Program-made: the position numbers and the translations under genes | Notes under the pieces: model-generated | Seen by the model: only the letters and a program-made list of their open reading frames with translations | Databases searched by the model: none | What the model was told of the DNA's origin: nothing | Shown here: one piece after another, positions 13,158 through 19,341 of the stretch | How the letters are laid out: every line of letters starts with the position of its first letter | Position numbering within the stretch: position 1 is the stretch's first letter | Source: Candidatus Limnocylindria bacterium | Lineage (GTDB): Bacteria; Chloroflexota; Limnocylindria; QHBO01 | DNA: 19,341 nt | NCBI GenBank assembly: GCA_030146365.1 | Contig: JASLBU010000213.1 | Location: 1-19,341, forward strand | Direction of reading: 5' to 3'

Positions 13158-13517
13158 ATGGATCACACCGGACTGATCTACGTCATCGGCTTCGCCGTCG
13201 CCGCGACGATCTTCGTCTTCGGCACGATCCTGTTCAGCTGGCTGATCACGCATCGGCGACGGAGCCCGCAGAAGGGCCTGCCCTACGAATGTGGGATCGA
13301 CACCATCGGCGACACGTGGAGCCGATTCGGCCTCGCCTTCTACCTGTATGCCCTGCTGTTCGTCGCCTTCGACGTCGAGATCATCTTCGTCTACCTGTGG
13401 GCAATCACGGTGCGAGCGCTCGAGTTCCAGGGGATTGTGCTCATCGGCATCTTCCTTGCGATCCTGATGTTCGGCGAGTTCTACGCATGGAAGAAGGGTG
13501 ACCTCCGATGGCAATAG
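13158..13517 (+). CDS. nuoA: NADH-quinone oxidoreductase subunit A
   Basis: The 119-residue NuoA is a three-helix membrane subunit at the junction of the quinone channel and the proton-pumping arm of complex I. The signature PYECG (42-46) and FDVEIIFVYLWA (71-82) are intact, and three hydrophobic segments are visible (about 6-30, 57-80 and 86-109). Its length is typical. GGAG five bases before the ATG supports the start. Its stop lies inside the beginning of nuoB (ten-base overlap), so it heads a coupled nuo operon. Confidence 0.97.
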   Translation: MDHTGLIYVIGFAVAATIFVFGTILFSWLITHRRRSPQKGLPYECGIDTIGDTWSRFGLAFYLYALLFVAFDVEIIFVYLWAITVRALEFQGIVLIGIFLAILMFGEFYAWKKGDLRWQ

Positions 13518-14161
13518 ACCGACCGAACACCGACATCGAGCCGATGGCCCAGAGCGATCACGCGCCGATCGTCATCCCGGACCAGGCCGGCGACGACCAG
13601 CTGCTGCGCGAGTTCCAGATGGAGGAGCACCCGCAGGGCGGCTTCCACGGGCTGCTGGAGGTCATTCCGACCAAGGCCGACTACGTGCTGGACCTGATCC
13701 GCGCCAACTCCCTCTGGCCACTGCTCTCGGGCCTGTCGTGCTGCGCGATCGAGATGATGAGCACGGCGACCAGCGTGAACGACATCGACCGGTTCGGCAT
13801 GTTCCCGTTCCGCGCCAGCCCGCGCCAGGCGGACGTGCTGATCGTCGCCGGGACGTTGACCACGAAGATGGCCGGCCCCCTCGTCCGCCTCTGGGAGCAG
13901 ATGCCGGAGCCGAAGTGGTGCGTGGCGATGGGCACCTGCACGACCTCGGGCGGCCGCTTCAAGCGGTCCTACTCCGTGGTGCAGGGCGTCGACCGCGTGA
14001 TGCCCGTGGATGTCTACGTCCCTGGCTGCCCGCCGCGTCCGGAGGGCCTCATCTACGGCATGATGAAGCTCCACGAGCTGGTGAAGCAGCGGCGCGGCCA
14101 GTGGGGGACGTACGTCGACCGCGGCCCGCAGCGAACCCGCTGGGAAGGGGACGTCCGCTGA
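13508..14161 (+). CDS. nuoB: NADH-quinone oxidoreductase subunit B (N2 cluster)
   Basis: This 217-residue subunit holds the terminal 4Fe-4S cluster N2, which hands electrons to quinone. All four ligands are present: C78 and C79 in GLSCCAIEM, C144 in MGTCTTSGG and C174 in PGCPPRPEG. FRASPRQADVLIVAGTLTTK (101-120) is the conserved quinone-side region. About 45 N-terminal residues, acidic and polar, precede the core. The ATG at 13508 overlaps nuoA. The intact N2 site shows that the quinone end of this complex I is competent, unlike the input subunits further downstream. Confidence 0.97.
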   Translation: MAIDRPNTDIEPMAQSDHAPIVIPDQAGDDQLLREFQMEEHPQGGFHGLLEVIPTKADYVLDLIRANSLWPLLSGLSCCAIEMMSTATSVNDIDRFGMFPFRASPRQADVLIVAGTLTTKMAGPLVRLWEQMPEPKWCVAMGTCTTSGGRFKRSYSVVQGVDRVMPVDVYVPGCPPRPEGLIYGMMKLHELVKQRRGQWGTYVDRGPQRTRWEGDVR

Positions 14162-14799
14162 GCGCACCCGCCACCGCCGGGGCGCTCATCCGGCTCCTCG
14201 AGCAGCGCTTGGGGGAGGATCTTCGCGGCCTCTGGACCGACGAGGACACCGTCGAGTTCCAGGTGGACGGTCCGCGCAACGTCGAGATCCTCACCATGCT
14301 GCGCGACGACCCGGAGCTCGACTTCTGGATGCTGGCCGATGCCGGTGCGGTCGACTACGGGCCCGGAGAGCACTTCGAGGTCGTCTACCACCTCTACAGT
14401 GACAAGCATCCCGCGTGGGTTCGCCTCCGCGCGCGGGTCGATCGCGCGGATCCCCGACTCCCGACCATCACGGACCTCTGGGAGGGCGCGATGTTCCACG
14501 AGCGCGAGATGTACGACATGATGGGCATCGTGTTCGACGGCAACCGCGACATGCGGCGCATCTACATGTCGCCCGACTATCGCTCCTTCCCGCACCGCCG
14601 CGACTTCATCCTGCCCGACGACGTGGCCGACACGGCGGCCGCCGGCGTGAAGCCGCTGGAGCGCCCCGAGACGTGGGATCTGAGTCGCCTGCGCGATGCG
14701 CCGAACGCCACCTTCCCGCCATCGGACCTCCGTGACGACGCGGCGGCAGGCGAGGTCGAGGACAGCCGAACGCTCGGCGACAAGAGCCGGCCGCGATGA
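14158..14799 (+). CDS. nuoC: NADH-quinone oxidoreductase subunit C, probable CTG start
   Basis: NuoC is a peripheral-arm subunit packing against NuoD and NuoB. The hallmark WEGAMFHEREMYDMMGI (102-118) and MSPDYRSFPHRRDF near residues 138-151 are clear. No ATG, GTG or TTG stands at the expected N-terminus. The best start is CTG at 14158, which overlaps the nuoB stop (CTGA) and has AAGGGG a few bases upstream; it gives 213 residues. Alternatives are an in-frame GTG at 14101, with a 61-base overlap into nuoB, or TTG at 14209, which would remove the first helix. The first downstream ATG (14299) would delete much of the domain. The 3' end overlaps the nuoD ATG (ATGA). The last 50 residues or so are a polar tail. 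Confidence 0.88.
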   Translation: MSAPATAGALIRLLEQRLGEDLRGLWTDEDTVEFQVDGPRNVEILTMLRDDPELDFWMLADAGAVDYGPGEHFEVVYHLYSDKHPAWVRLRARVDRADPRLPTITDLWEGAMFHEREMYDMMGIVFDGNRDMRRIYMSPDYRSFPHRRDFILPDDVADTAAAGVKPLERPETWDLSRLRDAPNATFPPSDLRDDAAAGEVEDSRTLGDKSRPR

Positions 14800-16082
14800 C
14801 GGCGACCGATCCCGAGACCCGCATTCCCGACCCGATCGAGCTCGACCGGCTCGAGGAGGAGCGGCTGCGGAGGGCGGCCGGTCTGGGGTCGCTTCGTGCC
14901 GAGGCGACGGGCGAATACGCCGGCTTCGAGACGGTGGGCATGCCCGACCGTCCCCCACAGACCGAGCGAGAGCGGCAGCTCTACTCGCTCGATGAGGGCG
15001 AGATGCTCGTGAACATGGGCCCGCAGCACCCGTCGACGCACGGAGTGATGCGGTTGGTGGTCAAGGTGCGCGGCGAGGTCGTGGTCGACGTCGACCCTGT
15101 GCTCGGCTATTTGCACCGCGGCATCGAGAAGCTCTGTGAGAACGCGACGTACACGACCGTCCTGACGTACGTCGACCCGATGGACTACCTGTCCTCGATG
15201 CACAACGAGCACGCGCCGGCGATCGCCTTCGAGAAGCTGTACGGCGTGAAGGCACCGGCGCGGGCGGAGTACATCCGCGCCCTCGTGGTGGAGCTGAACC
15301 GCGTCTTCAGCCATGGCCTGATGATGGGATTCCTCGCGCTCGACATCGGCGGCCTGACCCCCATCCTCTACAGCTTCATCAACCGTGACGAGATCGTCGA
15401 CATGCTGTCGGCCATCAGCGGCCAGCGGATGCTGTTCAACTTCTTCCGTATCGGCGGCGTGAACTGGGACACCAACGACGAGTTCCTGAGCCGTCTCGGC
15501 ACGTGGCGCCGGCACGTGAAGGAGAACATCGAGATGAACGAGCGGATGATCACCGACAACGAGATCTTCCGCGGCCGCACCATGAACATGGGCCGTCTGA
15601 GCGCCCGTGACGCCATCAGCCTGGGCGTCACCGGCCCCAACCTGCGCGCCTCCGGGGTGCCGTTCGACGTCCGCAAGGCGCACCCGTACTCGATCTACCA
15701 CGAGCTCGAGTTCGACGTGATCACCCAGGAGGGCGGCGACTCGTACGCCCGCTATCTCCAGCGCATCGCCGAGATCAAGCAGAGCATCCACCTGATCGAC
15801 CAGATCATCGACAAGATGCCCCACGGCCCGGTGCAGGCGCAGGTGCCCGGCATCGTCCGCCCGAAGCCGGGACGGGCCTACGGTGCCGTGGAGTCGCCGC
15901 GCGGCCTCTACAGCGTCTACGCCATCAGTGACGGCGGGCCCACCCCGTACCGCTTCAGGATGCGCGACCCCAGCTTTATCAGCCTGCAGGCGATCCCGAA
16001 GCTCATGCCGGGCCGCCTGGTGGCCGATACGATGGCGGTCATGGCGAGCTTCGACCCGGTCATGGGCGGCGTGGACAAGTAG
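14796..16082 (+). CDS. nuoD: NADH-quinone oxidoreductase subunit D
   Basis: This 428-residue NuoD, the 49-kDa homologue related to NiFe-hydrogenase large subunits, lines the quinone pocket with NuoB. GPQHPSTHG (75-83) carries the quinone-binding histidine (H82), and the partner tyrosine (Y131) is in DPMDYLSSMH. RIGGVNWD, GPNLRASGVPFDVRK and the C-terminal DPVMGGVDK are also intact. An N-terminal extension of about 65 charged residues precedes the core. The ATG overlaps the nuoC stop. No catalytic quinone-site residue appears lost. Confidence 0.97.
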   Translation: MTATDPETRIPDPIELDRLEEERLRRAAGLGSLRAEATGEYAGFETVGMPDRPPQTERERQLYSLDEGEMLVNMGPQHPSTHGVMRLVVKVRGEVVVDVDPVLGYLHRGIEKLCENATYTTVLTYVDPMDYLSSMHNEHAPAIAFEKLYGVKAPARAEYIRALVVELNRVFSHGLMMGFLALDIGGLTPILYSFINRDEIVDMLSAISGQRMLFNFFRIGGVNWDTNDEFLSRLGTWRRHVKENIEMNERMITDNEIFRGRTMNMGRLSARDAISLGVTGPNLRASGVPFDVRKAHPYSIYHELEFDVITQEGGDSYARYLQRIAEIKQSIHLIDQIIDKMPHGPVQAQVPGIVRPKPGRAYGAVESPRGLYSVYAISDGGPTPYRFRMRDPSFISLQAIPKLMPGRLVADTMAVMASFDPVMGGVDK

Positions 16083-16111
16083 ACGGTGGCCTTCGGGATG
16101 GAGTCCTAGCG

Positions 16112-17122
16112 ATGGATTGGGAGCTGCTGCTCGGAATCGGCCGATTCCTGCTGGCCACCACGCTGCTGCTGCTGCTCACGGTGCCCACCGCGTTCATCAT
16201 CATCCAGATGGAGCTCAAGGTGATCGCCGGCATCAACCTGCGCAAGGGCCCGAACCGGGTCGGCCCGGGCGGCATGTTCCAGAGCACCATCCACGGCTTC
16301 AAGGTGCTCGCGAAGGAGGACACGATCCCCGACCAGGCGGACAACTCGACCTTCACCCTCGCGCCGTGGATGGTCTACATGGCGGCCGCCATGAGCATGC
16401 TCGTCATCCCGTTCGCTCCCGGTGCGATCGCGGCCGACTTCAACATCGGCATCGTGTACTTCTTCGCGGTGCTCGGGCTCTCGGTGGTCGGGCTGCTGGT
16501 GGCGGGATGGGCGAGCTACAACAAGTACTCGCTGCTGGGCGGGCTGCGCGCGGCCGCCCAGATGGTCAGCTACGAGATCCCGCTGACGCTCTCCATCGTC
16601 GGTGCCGTCGTGCTGGCGGGGACGCTCAGCTTCAGCGAGCTGATCGGCTGGCAGCGGGAGCACGGGTGGCTGTTCCTCTGGCAGCCGGTCGGCCTCGGCA
16701 TCTTCTACATCGCGAGCCTGGCCGAGATCAACCGCACGCCGTTCGACATGGTCGAGGCGGATTCGGAGCTGGTGGCTGGGCCGTTCACCGAGTACTCGGG
16801 GATGCGCTTCGGCTTCTTCTTCTTCGCCGAGTACGTGGCCCTCTTCATCATGAGCGGCATCCTCATCAGCCTCTTCTTCGGCGGCTGGCTGGCCCCGTGG
16901 CCGTTCCCGGCGCAGCTCGGCGGATTCGGAGGCACGCTGTACGGCATCTTCTGGTTCTTCCTGAAGACCTACATCTTCGTGACCGTCGCCGTCTGGCTGC
17001 GCGGGACGCTGCCCCGCGTCCGCGTCGACCAGCTCATGAGCATGGCCTGGAAGGTCCTCCTGCCACTCGCCCTCGTCAACCTGTTCATCACGGCGATCGC
17101 GGTCGTGGTGTTGGAGCTGTGA
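16112..17122 (+). CDS. nuoH: NADH-quinone oxidoreductase subunit H
   Basis: The 336-residue NuoH is an eight- or nine-helix membrane subunit that forms the quinone entry channel and links the arms of complex I. Signatures are RKGPNRVGPGG (44-54), LAKEDTIPDQADN and EINRTPFDMVEADSELVAG (family ETNRAPFDLPEAESELVAG), whose acidic residues are needed for coupling. GGAG lies upstream of the ATG. It follows nuoD after 29 bases and precedes the NuoI~E fusion by 73 bases. nuoG is not in its common place before nuoH; it may lie beyond the window. Confidence 0.96.
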   Translation: MDWELLLGIGRFLLATTLLLLLTVPTAFIIIQMELKVIAGINLRKGPNRVGPGGMFQSTIHGFKVLAKEDTIPDQADNSTFTLAPWMVYMAAAMSMLVIPFAPGAIAADFNIGIVYFFAVLGLSVVGLLVAGWASYNKYSLLGGLRAAAQMVSYEIPLTLSIVGAVVLAGTLSFSELIGWQREHGWLFLWQPVGLGIFYIASLAEINRTPFDMVEADSELVAGPFTEYSGMRFGFFFFAEYVALFIMSGILISLFFGGWLAPWPFPAQLGGFGGTLYGIFWFFLKTYIFVTVAVWLRGTLPRVRVDQLMSMAWKVLLPLALVNLFITAIAVVVLEL

Positions 17123-17195
17123 GGCACCGAAGCATGTGCAGCGCGAAGGCGACCCGGCGCGCGCGCCCGACGGCGCCAGCTGGAGGTGACCGCTG

Positions 17196-18056
17196 ATGGC
17201 CTTTCCCGGAATCGGGATCGCCAAGGGAATGGCGACCACATTCAGGAACTTCTTCTCACCGAAGGTCACCCGCCAGTACCCGGAGGAGCGCCCGCCGATC
17301 CCCGACCGTTGGCGCGGCCGGCTGGACCTGATCTACGACCCGTTCGGCGAGCACAAGTGCGAGGTCTGCTTCCAGTGCGCGCAGGTTTGCCCGGTCGAGG
17401 CGATCGACATGAGTGGCTTCGACTCGCAGGGGAACCGCATCCGGTATGGCGTTCCCGAGGTCTACGACGAGCGCCGCGATCCCAATGCCTACCGCCGCGC
17501 GGGTCTGCCGCCGCGGCCGATGCGCAACCCGGCCCGTTGGGAGGAGGAGATCGACACCCCCTTCGTGAACGAGACGGTCGATGCCTTCGGCGCACGCGGT
17601 GAGGCGTTGATCGCGATCTTCCGCACGGTCCAGGACCGCTACGGCTACCTCCCTGAGCGGGCGCTTCGCGTGATCAGCGATCGCATGAGCATCCACTGGG
17701 CGCAGGTCTTCGGTGCCGCCGGCCTGGGCGGGTTCCGGCTGCTGCCGACCAGCGGCCACGTCATCACGGTGTGCGAGTGCGCCTCCTGCCGCTTCGCCGG
17801 CGGCGACCGCGTTCTGCGAGCGCTGGTCGACGCGCTCGGCATCCGCCCGGGCGAGAGCACGAGCGATGGCAGCGTCACGCTCGAAACCCGGACTGATGTC
17901 GGGGCCGGGGCGATGAGCCCGGCGATCCGCGTCGACACCCTCGTGTACGGGCCTGTGACGGTCGAGCAGGCGCTCCACGTCGTCGAGGAGCGCCGCAGGT
18001 CCGGCGCCGCCCAGGGAGGCGTCGGGGCTGCGCCGGCCGGCGCGAGCGCCAGCTGA
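17196..18056 (+). CDS. NuoI-NuoE fusion protein with reduced iron-sulfur ligands
   Basis: This 286-residue protein joins two complex I subunits that are normally separate. Residues 1-75 resemble the start of NuoI: VTRQYPEERPPIPDRWRGR, then one ferredoxin motif C55-x2-C58-x2-C61-x3-C65-P. The second 4Fe-4S motif is absent and a divergent stretch (75-125) takes its place. Residues 130-265 are a NuoE/24-kDa thioredoxin-like domain: ALIAIFRTVQDRYGYLPERA, the VFGAAGLGGFRLLP segment, and the first 2Fe-2S pair C193-x4-C198. The family's second pair (C-x3-C in CLGAC) is replaced by D234 and G238 in DVGAGAMSP. GGAGGTGA precedes the ATG. The stop and the nuoF start overlap (TGATG). The fusion is one uninterrupted frame, so a simple frameshift artefact is unlikely. 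Confidence 0.85.
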   Translation: MAFPGIGIAKGMATTFRNFFSPKVTRQYPEERPPIPDRWRGRLDLIYDPFGEHKCEVCFQCAQVCPVEAIDMSGFDSQGNRIRYGVPEVYDERRDPNAYRRAGLPPRPMRNPARWEEEIDTPFVNETVDAFGARGEALIAIFRTVQDRYGYLPERALRVISDRMSIHWAQVFGAAGLGGFRLLPTSGHVITVCECASCRFAGGDRVLRALVDALGIRPGESTSDGSVTLETRTDVGAGAMSPAIRVDTLVYGPVTVEQALHVVEERRRSGAAQGGVGAAPAGASAS

Positions 18057-19341
18057 TGGTGAGCGCCCTGTCGCCGCAGATCCGGATCCTGCCGGGAGGC
18101 GAGCCGCGCCTGCTCACGCAGATCGGCCGCGTCGACCCCACCTCGCTGGCGAGCTATCGCCAGCACGGAGGCTACGCCGCGCTCGAGCGCGCGGTCACCG
18201 GCCTGTCACCCGAGCAGGTCATTCATGAGATCGAGTCGGCCGGGCTGCGCGGACGCGGTGGCTCGGGATTCCCCACCGCCGAGAAGTGGCGCGCTGCGCG
18301 GGCTGTGCCCGCGGCCGAGCGACGGATCGTGGTCGCGAATCTGATGGCCGCCGATCCCAGCGCGCTCGGCGACCGCGCGCTTGCAGAGGGGAACCCGCAC
18401 CTCGTGCTGGAGGGCCTGCTGATCGCCGCCTATGCGGTGGGCGCCAGCGAGGCGATCCTGGCCGTGCGAGGCGACTGGGCCGAGGCGGTCGGCCGGCTGC
18501 GTGCCGCGGCCGCCGAGGCGAACGACGCCCGGCTGGCCGGCTATCTGGTGCTCGGGACTGACACGTCGATCCAGGTGAGCGTCCGCGAGGGCTCGGGCGC
18601 GTACGTGGCCGGCGAGGAAACGGCGCTCATCAACGCGCTCGAGGGCGACCGGGGCATGCCGGCCATCCGCCCCCCGTTCCCGGCCGAGCGCGGCCTGGAC
18701 GGGGCGCCGACCGTCGTGCAGAACGCGGAGACGCTCGCGCACGTGGCCTGGATCCTGGCCCACTCGGCGGAGGCCTTCCGTTCCTCCGGCAGCGAGACCG
18801 GCCGCGGCACGAAGCTGGTCACCGTCATGGGCCGCGTCGCGCAGCCGGGGCTCGTGGAGGTACCGCTCGGGACGCCGCTCATCGAGCTGCTCACGCTGGC
18901 CGGTGGCGGAACGGGATCCACGAAGGCCCTGTTCGTCGGCGGTCCGGGCGGCGGTGCCATCGAGGCGGGAGCCCTCAACATGCCGTACGACTACGAGTCG
19001 CTCGAGGGCGCCGGGGCGATCGTCGGCTCCGGCTCGGTGCTGGTGACCGATGCGGACACCTGCATGGTCGACACTGCCCGCTTCTTCATCGACTTCAGCG
19101 CGCGCGAAGCCTGCGGCAAGGCGGTCCCGTGCCGGATCGGAACCCGGCGCCTGGTCGAGGCGGTGGACCGCATCCTGGCGGCGACGCCGCGGCCCAACGA
19201 CGTCAACCTCCTGCGCGAGCTGTCGCGCAAGATGAGCGACACCGCGCTGTGCAAGCTCGAGCGGCTCGCGCCCGCGCCGATTCTCACCACCCTGGACCGT
19301 TTCCCCGACGAGTACCGGTCGCATGCGGAACGCGGCATCTG
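18056..19341 (+). CDS. nuoF: NuoF-like subunit, degenerate NADH/FMN and N3 motifs, 3'-truncated by window edge
   Basis: The visible 428 residues align with NuoF, the 51-kDa subunit that oxidises NADH through FMN and passes electrons to 4Fe-4S cluster N3. GLRGRGGSGFPT (63-74), AGEETALINALEG (185-197), RPPFPAERGL, GSGSVLVTDADTCMVD and LTTLDRFPDEY confirm the family. The NADH/FMN motif, normally NADEGEPGTFKDR, reads NLMAADPSALGDR (95-107), losing the key acidic residues. The RGEY segment is RGDW. Of the N3 ligands, C353, C359 and C399 remain but the second is alanine (A356, ACGKAVPC). The ATG at 18056 overlaps the fusion gene's stop. The frame is open to the last base. The start ATG is followed at once by GTG, which could also initiate. 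Confidence 0.88.
   Translation, partial: MVSALSPQIRILPGGEPRLLTQIGRVDPTSLASYRQHGGYAALERAVTGLSPEQVIHEIESAGLRGRGGSGFPTAEKWRAARAVPAAERRIVVANLMAADPSALGDRALAEGNPHLVLEGLLIAAYAVGASEAILAVRGDWAEAVGRLRAAAAEANDARLAGYLVLGTDTSIQVSVREGSGAYVAGEETALINALEGDRGMPAIRPPFPAERGLDGAPTVVQNAETLAHVAWILAHSAEAFRSSGSETGRGTKLVTVMGRVAQPGLVEVPLGTPLIELLTLAGGGTGSTKALFVGGPGGGAIEAGALNMPYDYESLEGAGAIVGSGSVLVTDADTCMVDTARFFIDFSAREACGKAVPCRIGTRRLVEAVDRILAATPRPNDVNLLRELSRKMSDTALCKLERLAPAPILTTLDRFPDEYRSHAERGI

Noticed and set aside
13075..13176. 33-codon frame in the nuo leader overlapping the nuoA start
   Set aside because: It has no ribosome-binding site and no hydrophobic or repeated-codon feature typical of leader peptides; too weak to list as a gene.
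16106..17269. 387-codon minus-strand open frame opposite nuoH
   Set aside because: It is antisense to a complete NuoH with all signatures; charged low-complexity translation without a family.
18206..19324. 372-codon minus-strand open frame opposite nuoF
   Set aside because: It is antisense to the NuoF homologue, which aligns along its whole visible length; the translation has no domain features.

Overview
The window is one contiguous stretch of a very GC-rich bacterial chromosome with dense coding, many GTG starts and many ATGA/GTGA stop-start overlaps. A Ycf45/SpoIIIAA-like ATPase with an R3H domain, PdxST-type vitamin B6 synthesis, a DarA/PstA-type cyclic-di-AMP receptor and an LLM-class flavin oxidoreductase occur together here. 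With the base composition and codon use, this suggests a deep-branching, GC-rich Chloroflexota lineage (Limnocylindria/Ellin6529-like). That placement is inference from gene content, not from a marker gene. Protein-coding genes fill almost all of the window. I saw no rRNA, tRNA, CRISPR array, insertion sequence or prophage gene, and no gene-free stretch longer than 300 bases.

Layout. Bases 1-312 hold the 3' end of a Fur-family regulator. Bases 319-4129 are a minus-strand cluster transcribed in the order HNH endonuclease, CCA/poly(A) nucleotidyltransferase, DeoC-like protein, GalE. A 150-base divergent region follows. Then comes a tightly coupled plus-strand operon: pdxS, pdxT, a GNAT-like protein, the Ycf45-like ATPase, a 29-residue membrane microprotein and tmk. 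A minus-strand exported protein made of two tandem copies of an unknown domain converges on tmk and overlaps its 3' end. Beyond it are darA, an LLM flavin oxidoreductase and an unrecognised 377-residue protein. From 13158 to the right edge runs a complex I operon, nuoA-B-C-D-H-(I~E fusion)-F, with nuoF cut by the window end.

The complex I operon is the most interesting part. The quinone-side subunits look fully competent: NuoB keeps all four N2 cysteines and NuoD keeps its quinone-site His and Tyr. The electron-input subunits look degraded. The NuoI-like part has only one of its two 4Fe-4S motifs and is fused to a NuoE domain that lacks the second cysteine pair of its 2Fe-2S site. NuoF lacks most of the acidic NADH/FMN motif and one of the four N3 cluster cysteines. 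Each change was read directly from codons. Together they suggest a complex I that is not fed by NADH in the standard way, or a divergent paralogous set.

Other departures from family norms are a DeoC homologue whose Schiff-base lysine is isoleucine, a thymidylate kinase whose DRX aspartate is alanine, a probable CTG start for nuoC, a perfect 10-bp inverted repeat before darA, and an overlooked 29-codon membrane gene coupled at both ends to its neighbours.
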